The notes: generated from the letters alone by a model not told the origin. Positions 19,053-28,225 are shown, counted from the stretch's first letter. The stretch: DNA of 64,000 nt from CANHBY01 sp031374415 (GCA_031374415.1 JANMGB010000275.1:8909-72908), one strand, 5' to 3'. Program-made: numbers and translations.

Positions 19053-20456
19053 TCATCCCTTCAGGGTTTGTTCCAAAACATGCAATTGCTGATTGAGCTC
19101 GGTATTTTTTTGCCGCTCGCCGCCAATTTTGCGCACCGCATGCAGCACCGTGGTGTGATCGCGCCCACCAAACAATTCACCGATTTCAGGCAGGCTTTTT
19201 TGGGTCATTTCTTTGGCCAAGTACATCGCGATCTGGCGCGGCCGCGCAATGCTGGCGGGCCGTTTCTTGGAGTACATGTCAGAGACCTTGATTTTGTAAA
19301 AATCGGCCACCGTCTTCTGGATGTTTTCCACCCCAATTTGCCGGTTTTGAATCGACAGCAAGTCCTTGAGCGCTTCGCGCGCGAGCTGGATGTTGATCTC
19401 TTTGTGGCTGAAGCGCGAATAAGCCAAGACCTTGCGCAACGCGCCCTCCAGCTCGCGCACATTGGCCCGCACATTCTTGGCCACAAAAAATGCCACGTCT
19501 TCCGGCATGGGGCTGCCCTCGGCCACCGCCTTGCGCATCAAAATCGCCACGCGCATCTCCAGCTCAGGCGGCTCAATGGCCACCGTCAAACCGGCATCAA
19601 AACGCGAGGTCAAGCGCTCATCGATGTCCACCAAGCCCTTGGGGTAGGTGTCGCTGGTCATGATGATGTGCGCCCGCTTGGCCAGCAGCGCCTCAAACGC
19701 GTTGAAAAATTCTTCTTGGGTGCGTTCTTTGCCCGCAAAAAACTGCACGTCATCGATCAGCAACAAATCGAGTGAGTGGTACTTGGCCTTGAGCTCATCG
19801 AACGTCTTGCGCTGGTAATTTTTCACCACATCGGTGATGAACTGCTCAGCATGCAAATACAAGATGCGCGCATTGGGGTTGTCGGTCAACAGGGCATTGC
19901 CCACGGCGTGGATCAAGTGAGTCTTGCCCAGGCCCACACCGCCATAGATGAACAAGGGGTTGTACATCGCACCGGGTGCGCCGGCCACATGCAAAGCCGC
20001 CGTGCGCGCCATTTGATTGGCGCGGCCCGGCACCAAGGTGTCAAACGTCAAGGCACTGTTGAGCCGTGAGCGTGAAGGCGGCACCGCCACCGGGGCGGGC
20101 CGCGTCGCTTCACGCGCCTCGGTGCCTGCAGTGGGCTGCGCCGTCAGCACACCCGTTGACGTGCTTGACGCCGGCGTACTGCTGCGCAAGGGCGCACTGG
20201 TGGGCGCCAAGGCGATCTCCAGACGCACGGGCCTGCCCGCCAGCTCACTGAGCACGGCCTGGATCCGCCCCGCATATTGGTTGCGAATCCAGTCGAGCTT
20301 GAAGCGGTTGGGAACCTTGAGCGTGACCACGGTGTCTTCGCCCGTGACTTCGCTGACGCTGGCGTCCGGCAAGGGCCGGATCCAGGTGTTGAATTGTTGT
20401 TCGGGCAGCTCTGCGGCGAGCCGCTCACAGCCTTTGTGCCAAAGATCCAGGGTCAT
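19053..20456 (-). CDS. dnaA: Chromosomal replication initiator DnaA
   Basis: AAA+ initiator that binds DnaA boxes and opens the origin; 467 aa from the ATG at 20456 (MTLDLWHKGCERLAAELPEQ). Domain I occupies roughly 1-80, a Pro/Ala/Thr-rich linker (domain II) 85-135, the AAA+ core has Walker A GGVGLGKTHL and Walker B LLLIDDVQFF, and domain IV ends with the DnaA signature GGRDHTTVLHAVRKI. A GTG at 20525 is also in frame but lies within the DnaA box region. Expression is likely autoregulated through the perfect DnaA box at 20526-20534. Confidence 0.98.
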   Translation of the reverse strand: MTLDLWHKGCERLAAELPEQQFNTWIRPLPDASVSEVTGEDTVVTLKVPNRFKLDWIRNQYAGRIQAVLSELAGRPVRLEIALAPTSAPLRSSTPASSTSTGVLTAQPTAGTEAREATRPAPVAVPPSRSRLNSALTFDTLVPGRANQMARTAALHVAGAPGAMYNPLFIYGGVGLGKTHLIHAVGNALLTDNPNARILYLHAEQFITDVVKNYQRKTFDELKAKYHSLDLLLIDDVQFFAGKERTQEEFFNAFEALLAKRAHIIMTSDTYPKGLVDIDERLTSRFDAGLTVAIEPPELEMRVAILMRKAVAEGSPMPEDVAFFVAKNVRANVRELEGALRKVLAYSRFSHKEINIQLAREALKDLLSIQNRQIGVENIQKTVADFYKIKVSDMYSKKRPASIARPRQIAMYLAKEMTQKSLPEIGELFGGRDHTTVLHAVRKIGGERQKNTELNQQLHVLEQTLKG

Positions 20457-20525
20457 GAAATTTTTGTGGAAAAGGTCTCTTTGAAGCACGGGGATTCTAC
20501 GTTGCAAATGCGCCTTCGACCCCAC

Positions 20526-20534
20526 TTATCCACA
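20526..20534 (+). promoter_or_regulatory. DnaA box (perfect TTATCCACA)
   Basis: Exact match to the consensus DnaA-binding 9-mer, 70 bp upstream of the dnaA start codon. Confidence 0.85.
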
Positions 20535-20574
20535 GTTTCATTGCGGACCCGTTTCGATCTGTCTTGAACGGATT

Positions 20575-20604
20575 TTGACGTCCGACACCAGAATTGGTCA
20601 TAAT
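20575..20604 (+). promoter_or_regulatory. Predicted sigma-70 promoter of rpmH
   Basis: A -35 TTGACG (20575-20580) and a -10 CATAAT (20599-20604) are separated by 18 bp and point towards rpmH, whose start is about 180 bp downstream. It matches the position of the conserved rpmH promoter next to dnaA. Confidence 0.6.
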
Positions 20605-20782
20605 GGCGGGTTTTCCAGAGAACGCGGGAGCGTCTTTGACCACCCTCTCACCATGTGGATGAGGTACAGGCTCAAGGCGACCCCCTTGAAGTGATTGCAC
20701 TCGCGATCACCTTGCCGCACACCGGGGTTGCGCATGAGGCGTTCTGGCCAACACCCGCATTTTCGATTGAATTGGATTGACC

Positions 20783-20917
20783 ATGAAACGTACCTACCAA
20801 GCCTCCAAAATCCGCCGTGCTCGCACCCATGGTTTCCTGGTTCGCATGAAGTCTCGCGGCGGCCGCTCCGTGATCAATGCGCGCCGCTCCAAAGGCCGCA
20901 AACGCATCGGCCTGTAA
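20783..20917 (+). CDS. rpmH: 50S ribosomal protein L34
   Basis: 44-aa basic ribosomal protein, starting MKRTYQASKIRRARTHGFL and ending KGRKRIGL, nearly invariant in bacteria. It heads the rpmH-rnpA-yidD-yidC-mnmE string running away from dnaA. Confidence 0.98.
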   Translation: MKRTYQASKIRRARTHGFLVRMKSRGGRSVINARRSKGRKRIGL

Positions 20918-20950
20918 GCCACTCGCCGACGGATCACTGGGTCAGCCGGG

Positions 20951-21412
20951 ATGTTGTGCGCGGCAGACTTTGAAAAAGCACTGGGTTTGCGCCCGTGTGT
21001 CAAAAGTGCCCATTTCTTTGTGCACCATCTGCCGCTTGCCGTTCTGGCCCAAAGCCAGCGGCGCATTCGCTCAGCGCAGTTATCAACAGCGGCCATCGTG
21101 AGTCAAGGGATCGCTGTTGATGACTCGGTGGCTGATGCCCTGGCTGCGCCCCGGGTTCAGCTCGGCATGGTGGTGCCCAAGCGGCACGCCAAGCGGGCTG
21201 CCACACGCAACTTGCTCAAGCGCCAGATCCGCGCCACGTTCAGCGAGCAAGTGCGCTGCGCAGGCCTTCGTGCTGGGGGCTGGGTGGTTCGGTTGCGCAC
21301 GCCCTTTGACCGCGCGCGCTTTGACAGCGCGCAGTCTGAGGCGCTCGCCGCGGCCGTGCGCACCGAGTTGATTGATCTGATGCAGCGTGCGGGAACCTTC
21401 TCAGCGCCATGA
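20951..21412 (+). CDS. rnpA: Ribonuclease P protein component
   Basis: 153-aa basic protein that assists the RNase P RNA in 5' maturation of tRNA precursors. The RNR signature is visible as KRHAKRAATRNLLKRQIR (about residues 77-94). It is longer than the ~120-aa norm because of a Ser/Ala/Val stretch in the middle of the N-terminal half. It is coupled to yidD: its TGA overlaps the yidD ATG. Confidence 0.93.
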   Translation: MLCAADFEKALGLRPCVKSAHFFVHHLPLAVLAQSQRRIRSAQLSTAAIVSQGIAVDDSVADALAAPRVQLGMVVPKRHAKRAATRNLLKRQIRATFSEQVRCAGLRAGGWVVRLRTPFDRARFDSAQSEALAAAVRTELIDLMQRAGTFSAP

Positions 21413-21726
21413 TGTCCATGACCCGGTGGCTTGGCTTACCGCGACAGCTCCTCATCGGGTTGGTGCGGGCCTACCGCTTCTTTCTCAGCCCGTGGCTGGG
21501 GACCAGTTGCCGCTTCGAGCCCAGCTGTTCAGCCTATGCCCTGCAGGCCCTGGCGCAACACGGGGCCGCGGCAGGCACCTACCTGACAGCGGCGCGTTTG
21601 TTGCGCTGCCACCCCTTCTGTGCGGGGGGGCATGATCCTGTGCCCCACGCGCCGCCGTCGTTATTTTCACACTGGTGTTCTGGCCCCAAGGGCCCGGGCC
21701 CTTCGCCAAAGAGAGATGGTTCATGA
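21409..21726 (+). CDS. yidD: Membrane protein insertion efficiency factor YidD
   Basis: 105-aa small protein of the YidD family: RAYRFFLSPWLGTSCRFEPSCSAYA with the conserved Cys residues, then LLRCHPFCAGGHDPVP. It aids YidC-dependent membrane insertion. It overlaps rnpA at the 5' end and yidC at the 3' end (ATGA), indicating a tightly coupled operon. The C-terminal ~25 residues after HDPVP are not conserved in kind. Confidence 0.93.
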   Translation: MMSMTRWLGLPRQLLIGLVRAYRFFLSPWLGTSCRFEPSCSAYALQALAQHGAAAGTYLTAARLLRCHPFCAGGHDPVPHAPPSLFSHWCSGPKGPGPSPKRDGS

Positions 21727-23408
21727 GCGATATTCGCCGCACGCTGTTGTTCGTGGCTTTCACCATGTCGCTGGTTCTGCTGTGGGATGGCTGGAACAAA
21801 CACAACGGCCACACCTCCATGTTCGCGCCACCCGCATTGGCGACTGCGCCTGAGGCCGCCGCCTCGGCGGCCCTGCCCACCAACATTCCGACCGCGGCGC
21901 CTACCGCACTGCCCGCGGCCACCCCGGGGGCTGCCACCGGGGGGCCGGTGGAGTCCTCTAAAGTAGTGGTCATCACCACCGACGTGCTGATAGCCACCAT
22001 CGACACCCGCGGTGGCGCCATGGTCCGCCTTGAACTGCTGGGCCAACCAGACGTGGTGGATCGCACGCGAAATGTGGTTCTGTTTGACCAATCTGCCAAG
22101 CGGCTGTACACCGGCGAATCCGGCTGGGTCGGCGAGGGCGTGGGCGGGCCACTCCCCAACCAATACACCACCATGGCACTGGAGCCAGGCCCCACCACCC
22201 TGGTCGACGGCGCCAACGACCTCACCGTCCGCCTGGTGTCTACGTCGGCGGGGGTCAAATGGACCAAAACCTATAGCTTCCGGCGCGGCGACTTCGTGAT
22301 CGGGGTCCAACAAGAGCTGGCCAACCTCTCTGACCAGACCCTCAGCCCGCAACTCTACTTCCAGTTGCAGCGCGACGGCAACCCGCCGGAGGGTGAGTCC
22401 AGCATGTACTCCACCTTCACGGGCCCGGTGATGTACACCGACGCTGCCAAGTTCACCAAGGTGGCTTTCAAAGACATTGACAAACGTCAGCCGGGCGACA
22501 AGCCGACACACGACATCGACGCCGACAATGGCTGGGTGGGGGTGGTTCAGCACTACTTTGCCACCGCTTGGCTGTTGGGCTCCGAGGGCGACGACAAACG
22601 AGCCCGCCGTTTCGAGACCAAGAAGGTGGGCAAGAACCTGTATGCCATCAGCATGACGATCCCTATGGGCGCGCTGGCCCCAGGCGCCACGGTGGCTTTG
22701 CCCGCCCGCTTGTTTGCCGGCCCCCAAGAAGAATACAAGCTCGACAAACTTGCCACCGGGCTTGAGCTGGTCCGCGACTACGGCATCTTGACGATCCTCT
22801 CCAAGCCGCTGTTTTGGTTGCTCAATCAATTGAACAACTACCTCGGCAACTGGGGCTGGGCCATCATGGCGCTGGTGGTCATTCTGAAAATCGCGTTCTA
22901 TTGGCTCAATGCCAAGGCCTACCGCTCGATGGGCAAAATGAAAGCCGTGGCGCCTCGCATCACCGAGATGCGTGAACGCCTCAAAGACAACCCGCAACAG
23001 ATGCAGCAAGAAATGATGCGCATCTACCGCGAGGAAAAGGTCAACCCCATTGGCGGCTGTTTGCCGATGTTGATCCAGATGCCCTTCTTCTTTGCGCTGT
23101 ATTCGGCCTTGTTGTCGAGCGCCGAAATGCGTGGCGCCCCCTGGATCGGCTGGATCACGGACCTCACCATCCCCGACCCGTACTACATCTTGCCCGTGAT
23201 CATGGCGGCGACCGGTTTGGTGCAAACCTGGCTCAACCCCACGCCCCCGGACCCCATGCAGGCCAAGATGATGTGGATCATGCCCCTGGCGTTCTCGGCC
23301 ATGTTCTTCGTCTTCCCTGCGGGCTTGGTGCTGTACTGGTTGACCAACAATGTCTTGTCGATTGCCCAGCAGTATTTGATCAACAAGCAGCTGGGCGTGA
23401 ACAAATAA
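21723..23408 (+). CDS. yidC: Membrane protein insertase YidC
   Basis: 561-aa inner-membrane insertase. N-terminal anchor MSDIRRTLLFVAFTMSLVLLW, an Ala/Thr/Pro linker, a large periplasmic beta domain (~85-335), then the conserved core helices with NPIGGCLPMLIQMPFFFALY and GLVLYWLTNNVLSIAQQ. The ATG at 21723 overlaps the yidD stop; an in-frame ATG at 21675 lies inside yidD and is unlikely. Confidence 0.97.
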   Translation: MSDIRRTLLFVAFTMSLVLLWDGWNKHNGHTSMFAPPALATAPEAAASAALPTNIPTAAPTALPAATPGAATGGPVESSKVVVITTDVLIATIDTRGGAMVRLELLGQPDVVDRTRNVVLFDQSAKRLYTGESGWVGEGVGGPLPNQYTTMALEPGPTTLVDGANDLTVRLVSTSAGVKWTKTYSFRRGDFVIGVQQELANLSDQTLSPQLYFQLQRDGNPPEGESSMYSTFTGPVMYTDAAKFTKVAFKDIDKRQPGDKPTHDIDADNGWVGVVQHYFATAWLLGSEGDDKRARRFETKKVGKNLYAISMTIPMGALAPGATVALPARLFAGPQEEYKLDKLATGLELVRDYGILTILSKPLFWLLNQLNNYLGNWGWAIMALVVILKIAFYWLNAKAYRSMGKMKAVAPRITEMRERLKDNPQQMQQEMMRIYREEKVNPIGGCLPMLIQMPFFFALYSALLSSAEMRGAPWIGWITDLTIPDPYYILPVIMAATGLVQTWLNPTPPDPMQAKMMWIMPLAFSAMFFVFPAGLVLYWLTNNVLSIAQQYLINKQLGVNK

Positions 23409-23576
23409 CGCTCGGCGGCCTCACAAACAGCTCAAGCGGGGTCTGCGGGTGCCGAAAACAGGTCTATGCGGGGTCGACCCGGTGGCTTTTTCGCGACCGG
23501 CTCAGGAGTTAGCAGCTGCCCTCAGGCGGCTAGGCACTCCCCCCCGCGCCATTTTTGCCGTGTGCGCACTGGTGCC

Positions 23577-24965
23577 ATGTTAGGTCGTCATGCGGATCCC
23601 ATTGTGGCGGTGGCCACTGCGCCGGGCCGGGGGGCCGTGGGCATTGTTCGCTTGTCGGGCGCGGGTTTGGCCCTGTGTGCCCAAGCTTTGTGCGGCGCGC
23701 CCCTGAGACCCAGGCACGCCACCTATGGCCCCTTTCGAGATACCCAGGGTCACGCCATTGATCATGGGTTGGCGCTTTTTTTTCCGGCACCCCACTCCTA
23801 CACGGGTGAAGACGTCTTAGAGTTGCAAGCCCATGGGGGCCCCGTGGTGCTGCAATTGTTGCTGGCGCGGTGCCTAGAGGTCGGTGCCGTCATCGGGTTG
23901 CGCTTGGCCGAGCCTGGAGAGTTCACCCAACGCGCCTTCCTCAACGGCAAGCTTGACCTGGCGCAAGCTGAGGCGGTGGCCGACCTGATTGACGCCAGCA
24001 CCGAGGCGGCGGCGCGCTCAGCCAGTCGCTCGCTCACGGGGGCGTTCTCTGACGAAATCCATGCCCTGCGTGAACGCTTGATTCGCTTGCGCCTGTTGGT
24101 CGAGGCCACCCTCGACTTCCCCGAAGAAGAGATTGATTTTTTGCAGCAAGCCGATGCCCAGGGCCAACTGAGTCAACTGCGTGACCTGATCGACCACGTG
24201 CTGGCCCGTGCCCGTCAAGGGGCCTTGCTGCGTGAGGGCATCACGGTGGTCTTGGCGGGGCAGCCCAATGTGGGAAAGAGCTCCTTGCTCAATGCCCTGG
24301 CGGGGGCCGAGTTGGCCATCGTCACCCCTGTGGCGGGCACCACCCGCGACAAAGTAGCCCAAACTCTGCAGATCGAGGGGGTGCCGGTGCACATCATTGA
24401 CACCGCGGGCCTGCGCGACACCATTGACGAGGTCGAGCGCATTGGCGTGTCGCGCAGCTGGGATGAGATTGAGCGGGCCGATGCCTTGCTTTTTTTGCAC
24501 GATCTCGGGCGTGTAGGGCAAGCGGACTATGACGCCGCCGACGCAGAAATCGCGGCCCGCATCAAAGCCCTGCCGGTGCCGGCTCCGACGCTGGTGCATG
24601 TGTTCAACAAGAGCGACTTGCGCAGCGATCAGCCGGTGCTGGAGGGGTCTGCCGACAGCATCACCCTCTCGGCGCTAACCGGCGAGGGCTTGACCGCCTT
24701 GCGCCAGCGTTTGCTGAGCCTGGCAGGATGGCAAAGCTGGCCCGAGGGCGTGTACACCGCCCGCACACGCCACGTCACGGCCCTGCGGCGCACCGCCGAG
24801 CACCTGCAACAAGCCCAAACCCAACTCAGCGCCCCTCAGCCTGCACTCGACCTGATGGCCGAAGACCTGCGCCAAGCGCAGCGTGCGCTGGGCAGCATCG
24901 TGGGCGAGTTGACGGCCGATGAGCTGCTGGGCGAAATTTTCAGTCGGTTTTGTATTGGGAAGTAG
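23577..24965 (+). CDS. mnmE: tRNA uridine-5-carboxymethylaminomethyl modification GTPase MnmE
   Basis: 462-aa GTPase that with MnmG modifies the wobble uridine. N-terminal folate-binding-like domain (DPIVAVATAPGRGAVGIVR), an inserted G domain (GQPNVGKSSLLNAL, GTTRDKV, DTAGLRDT, NKSD) and the C-terminal FCIGK with the catalytic Cys. The start ATG at 23577 matches the family N-terminus; 37 further in-frame codons upstream look non-coding. The 168-bp gap after yidC shows no clear terminator. Confidence 0.96.
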   Translation: MLGRHADPIVAVATAPGRGAVGIVRLSGAGLALCAQALCGAPLRPRHATYGPFRDTQGHAIDHGLALFFPAPHSYTGEDVLELQAHGGPVVLQLLLARCLEVGAVIGLRLAEPGEFTQRAFLNGKLDLAQAEAVADLIDASTEAAARSASRSLTGAFSDEIHALRERLIRLRLLVEATLDFPEEEIDFLQQADAQGQLSQLRDLIDHVLARARQGALLREGITVVLAGQPNVGKSSLLNALAGAELAIVTPVAGTTRDKVAQTLQIEGVPVHIIDTAGLRDTIDEVERIGVSRSWDEIERADALLFLHDLGRVGQADYDAADAEIAARIKALPVPAPTLVHVFNKSDLRSDQPVLEGSADSITLSALTGEGLTALRQRLLSLAGWQSWPEGVYTARTRHVTALRRTAEHLQQAQTQLSAPQPALDLMAEDLRQAQRALGSIVGELTADELLGEIFSRFCIGK

Positions 24966-25007
24966 CGCCTGTTCGGGTTGGATGCCCCCGAGGGCGCTCG
25001 TCCGGCA

Positions 25008-25148
25008 GGCCTCACAGCAAAAGTTCGACCGACCTAAAGGTCGGTGGGTAAGCTGTTGGAAGGGGTTTGCATCCCCTACCTTTGAGTCGCCCCTTCGGGG
25101 CTCTCCGGCCTGAAGGCCGGGGTTTCAAACCTATTTCAGTTTTTTGAT
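25008..25148 (+). repeat. Multi-hairpin repeat, copy A
   Basis: The core 25056-25148 matches 63189-63281 with three mismatches over 93 bases. It folds as successive hairpins: GGGG-tttgcat-CCCC, GCCCCTTCGGGGC and CCGGCCTGAAGGCCGG, followed by a pyrimidine-rich tail ending TTTTTT. In this copy an extra hairpin GACCGACC-taaa-GGTCGGT lies just upstream, and CCTCACAG at 25010 is shared with copy B. The layout resembles the structured ends of IS200/IS605-type elements, but no transposase is nearby. It lies at the 3' end of the minus-strand glycosylase gene. Confidence 0.7.
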
Positions 25149-26008
25149 CAAGCCGATGCGCCTTGCACCACACGCAGGGCCAAACGCAGATCGTCCCAGG
25201 CTTTGGCTTTGTCCTGCGGGTTGCGCAACAGGTAGGCGGGGTGGTAGGTGACCACCAGGGGCACGCCTTGGTAGTGATGCACACGCCCGCGCAGGCGGCC
25301 GATGGGCTCGGTGCTGCGCAGCAGGCTTTGCACCGCAAAGCGCCCCATGGCCAAAATGATGCGCGGGCGCAGCAGTTCAATTTGGCGGACGAGGTAGGGC
25401 TCGCACTGCACGAGCTCGGTGGGCTCAGGGTTGCGGTTGGCCGGAGGGCGGCATTTGACGGCATTGGCGATGTAGACCTGGTGGGCCGCCTCGGCCCTGC
25501 GGCCATCGCTGAAGGTGTCGCCCCTGGTGCGCTGTATGGCCCGCAACATGTTGTCCAGCAGTTGGCCTGATTTGCCCACGAAGGGCTCGCCTTGGCGGTC
25601 TTCTTGCTCGCCAGGGGCCTCGCCCACCACGAGCCAGTGAGCCAGAACGGAGCCCGCCCCGAACACGGTCTGCGTGCGGCCCGTACAGAGCTTGCAGGCG
25701 GTGCACTGCGAGACAGCCGTTTGCAACGCGGCCCAATCCATGTGCTCCAGGCCCGACGGGCGTTCGACAGTCGGGTTTGGAGGCACTGGCGGCGGCGAGG
25801 GTGCGCGTGCGGGCGCAGGCCCCTGGGCCACATGCTGGGTGCGCACAGAGGCTGGACGGGGGGCTGCAATGGCTTCGGGCGAGGTCGGCGGCTCGGCGCC
25901 CACGCCCACAGCAGGGCCAGACGCGGCCAAAGTGGGCAGCGGTGCCCAAACGCGCAGCCCCATCTCGGCCAGCATGGCGCGTTGTCGGGAAGTCCAGATG
26001 GGGGTCAT
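25148..26008 (-). CDS. Uracil-DNA glycosylase, Fe-S type (family 4/5-like)
   Basis: 286 aa. The C-terminal ~190 residues are an iron-sulphur uracil-DNA glycosylase: cysteines C102, C105 and C108, VVGEAPGEQEDRQGEPFVGKSG, ANAVKCRPPANRNP and the HPAYLLRNP block. The N-terminal ~85 residues are Ala/Pro-rich and probably disordered, as in other Comamonadaceae copies. It removes uracil from deaminated DNA. Its stop falls in the repeat at 25056-25148, so its last codons may have been altered by that element. Confidence 0.9.
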   Translation of the reverse strand: MTPIWTSRQRAMLAEMGLRVWAPLPTLAASGPAVGVGAEPPTSPEAIAAPRPASVRTQHVAQGPAPARAPSPPPVPPNPTVERPSGLEHMDWAALQTAVSQCTACKLCTGRTQTVFGAGSVLAHWLVVGEAPGEQEDRQGEPFVGKSGQLLDNMLRAIQRTRGDTFSDGRRAEAAHQVYIANAVKCRPPANRNPEPTELVQCEPYLVRQIELLRPRIILAMGRFAVQSLLRSTEPIGRLRGRVHHYQGVPLVVTYHPAYLLRNPQDKAKAWDDLRLALRVVQGASA

Positions 26009-26026
26009 GAAATGGGCGTGAAGGGC

Positions 26027-26554
26027 TCAGCCTGGATTTGGCATCGTCGGCTCAATCGTCAAGCCCATGACCAAGGCATCTTCGCGTCCCTGGGCTGCAG
26101 GGTAGTATCCCGGCCTTTGCCCCACGATGGCAAGACCATAGCGCTGGTAGAGCGCTATGGCGCGCAGGTTGGTCGGCCGCACTTCGAGCCACAGTTGCTC
26201 GGCACCGTGCGCTCGACTCCAGGCGATGAGCTCGTCCAGCAAGTGGCGGGCATGCCCCTGACCTTGCGCCCATGACGCCACGGTGAGGTTCAAAAGATGA
26301 ACCTCACCCGCCCCCAGGCAGGCCCAGCTGTAGGCCCTGAGTGAGACCGCATCAAAGCTACCCGCTGGGCTGTCAGGGCCGGGCCCCCACAACGACTGCG
26401 TCCAATAGCCCGCCGCGAGCGAATCAATGAAGTTGCCCCGCGTCCAGGGGAACTCATACGCTTGCAACTCAATGCGCAAAACCTCATCAAGGTCGACCAG
26501 GGTCAGCGGTCGCAAAGAACCTGCCCCCGGGGTCATGCGCTGCGCAGACATCAC
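26027..26554 (-). CDS. rimI: Ribosomal protein S18-alanine N-acetyltransferase
   Basis: 175-aa GNAT acetyltransferase. EFPWTRGNFIDSL and the acetyl-CoA loop region (VASWAQGQGHARHLLDELI) with LEVRPTNLRAIALYQRYGL match RimI. It is coupled to tsaB (ATGA overlap), the standard tsaB-rimI pairing. Confidence 0.93.
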   Translation of the reverse strand: MMSAQRMTPGAGSLRPLTLVDLDEVLRIELQAYEFPWTRGNFIDSLAAGYWTQSLWGPGPDSPAGSFDAVSLRAYSWACLGAGEVHLLNLTVASWAQGQGHARHLLDELIAWSRAHGAEQLWLEVRPTNLRAIALYQRYGLAIVGQRPGYYPAAQGREDALVMGLTIEPTMPNPG

Positions 26555-27303
26555 CCGCGCCCATGGACCGCAGCTTTGGCCGCGTCGCGCTCAGCCGTGG
26601 TTTGTGCCACTTTGTCACGCACATAGGACGGTAAGGCGTGCATGGCCTCCAGGATCTCGCCGCGCGCCCAGGCCTGGCGGGCCAGCGGCACCAAGGCATG
26701 CGCGCGCGGCAAGGCCTGCGGCAGACGCTGGGCCGCCCCCGTGAGCAGTTGCTCACCGAAGGCCGCCAAGGCCGTGCCCGCCACCACCTGAGCGGGGGCG
26801 CCTTGCCAGCGCTGGTTGAGCGCCTGAGCGCTGGTGAGGTGGGGCTCCATCAGGGTGATCCACTGGCCGGCTTGCCACTGGTAGTGGGCGGCGTAGATTT
26901 CGTCCATGCGTGCGTCCATGGTCACCCACAGGGTGGGCGTGGCGTGGGATGCATGGGGCCAGGCCAGCGTGGTCGCGGCATCTTGGGCCACGGCCATCAG
27001 GGTATCCAACGCCAACACCGGCTTGCCCGCCCCAAACGCCAACCCTTGGGCCACGGAGCACGCGGTACGCAAGCCAGTGAAAGCGCCGGGCCCGCGGCCA
27101 AAAGCCACCGCATCCAAAGCGGACCAGGTGCAGTGGGCGTCGGCCATCATGGCTTTGATCGCGGGAATCAAGCGGGCCGAGGCCTGGGCGCCGCCCGGCT
27201 CTTCCGTTACCCACTGTCCTTGGGGGGTCGTTAAAACCACACACATGAGTTCGGTGGCGGTGTCAAACGCCAGCACATGGGAAAGATCAGCTCTTGGCTT
27301 CAT
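26551..27303 (-). CDS. tsaB: tRNA threonylcarbamoyladenosine modification protein TsaB
   Basis: 250-aa ASKHA-fold partner of TsaD needed for t6A synthesis at position 37 of ANN-decoding tRNAs. LAFDTATELMCVVL, GRGPGAFTGLRTACSVAQGLA and YVRDKVA near the C-terminus are diagnostic. I choose the ATG at 27303 (MKPRADLSH); 17 in-frame codons upstream are possible but would be unusual. It is first in the leftward tsaB-rimI-glycosylase string. Confidence 0.93.
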   Translation of the reverse strand: MKPRADLSHVLAFDTATELMCVVLTTPQGQWVTEEPGGAQASARLIPAIKAMMADAHCTWSALDAVAFGRGPGAFTGLRTACSVAQGLAFGAGKPVLALDTLMAVAQDAATTLAWPHASHATPTLWVTMDARMDEIYAAHYQWQAGQWITLMEPHLTSAQALNQRWQGAPAQVVAGTALAAFGEQLLTGAAQRLPQALPRAHALVPLARQAWARGEILEAMHALPSYVRDKVAQTTAERDAAKAAVHGRG

Positions 27304-27613
27304 GGACAGCACAGGCTCGGCACTCAAGGTGGCAAGCGGCAAAACGGGACACAAAGTGTACCCGGGCAGGGGGTGGGCTCAGACAACGAACGCGCCCGAC
27401 GTTTGCGGTTGACGAGCGCTCAGCTGCCACACCCTGCCAGCGCCCCCCCAAAAAAACCACGTGCCGTGTCGGGCGAAGGGGTCCGCGGCAAAAATACCCC
27501 TAATTCGGGTGTTTTCACGGCCGCCCCCCCCCCGGATGAGGAGCAACAATGTCATCATGAGGCTGCTGCTGGAACGGCAGCCGCTGTATCGTTTGAATTG
27601 TCGAGGCCTCCTC

Positions 27614-28225
27614 ATGTCGAAAAAAGCATCGTCCATCAGCCATCGCCTGACCCTTCGTTTGAAGCAGTTGTCACTGGGGTTGGCGCTCGGCATCACGGCC
27701 AGTGCGTCGGCGTGGGCCGGCACCCACCAAGATTTTGAGAGCAACAACCCCTTTGCCCGCATGGGCTACTTGCTCGACCGTCCGGCAACTGCCGCAACCG
27801 CGGTCGGCGCTCAACAGGTGTGGGGGCAGGTGTTTCAATTGCTCCGTGACGCCAACGGCGTTCCCAGCAAAGCACGCTTTGAAGGCGCTTTTGGTGCCCC
27901 CATGCGCGAGTCATTGATTGGCGGCGACGCCACCTTCTACGGCTTGAATTCAGGCCAGGGAGCCTACTTTGACGTGGGCCTGAGCTGGTACCGGGGCGAC
28001 AAAATGCAAAGCCGCGCGCGCTCAGCCCACATGGTGGATGAGCAACAAGCCTGCGTGAGCGCAGCCGCGGCCAGCCAAGATCTGATGGCCCTGGGTTGGA
28101 TGCCTGGCCAATACGATGGCCGCAACGGCAACTTTTACTCCTTTGCTAAGCGCAAAGGCCAAGAGCGCATTTTTCTCTACGTCACGCAGGGTTGTGTGAA
28201 CCGCGTGAGCATGTCGGTGGCGTAA
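27614..28225 (+). CDS. Secreted protein of unknown function
   Basis: 203 aa with a signal peptide: MSKKASSISHRLTLRLKQL, hydrophobic SLGLALGITASASA and an AWA-type cleavage before GTHQDFES. The mature protein has two Cys near the C-terminal half (QQACVSA and TQGCVNRV) that may pair in the periplasm. No domain recognised. In-frame codons run up to 27461 but pass through low-complexity poly-C sequence, so the ATG at 27614 is preferred. Confidence 0.7.
   Translation: MSKKASSISHRLTLRLKQLSLGLALGITASASAWAGTHQDFESNNPFARMGYLLDRPATAATAVGAQQVWGQVFQLLRDANGVPSKARFEGAFGAPMRESLIGGDATFYGLNSGQGAYFDVGLSWYRGDKMQSRARSAHMVDEQQACVSAAAASQDLMALGWMPGQYDGRNGNFYSFAKRKGQERIFLYVTQGCVNRVSMSVA

Larger units (their letters stand above)
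20457..20782. other. Probable chromosomal replication origin (oriC) region
   Basis: The 326-bp gap between divergent dnaA and rpmH holds a perfect DnaA box TTATCCACA at 20526-20534, a one-mismatch reverse box TGTGGATGA near 20655 and AT-richer stretches (for example around 20541-20605 and 20760-20775). Gene direction switches here, as expected at an origin. A further near-box TTATCAACA lies inside rnpA near 21078. The number of boxes seen is low, so part of the origin may lie elsewhere, for example beyond dnaN. Confidence 0.7.

Noticed and set aside
21579..23225. 548-codon open frame on minus, opposite yidC
   Set aside because: Antisense shadow of yidC; composition is His/Gly/Arg-rich and no family is recognisable.
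25008..25148. Plain intrinsic terminator of mnmE
   Set aside because: It contains a T-run but three conserved hairpins and a near-identical copy 38 kb away make a repeat more likely; termination may be a side effect.
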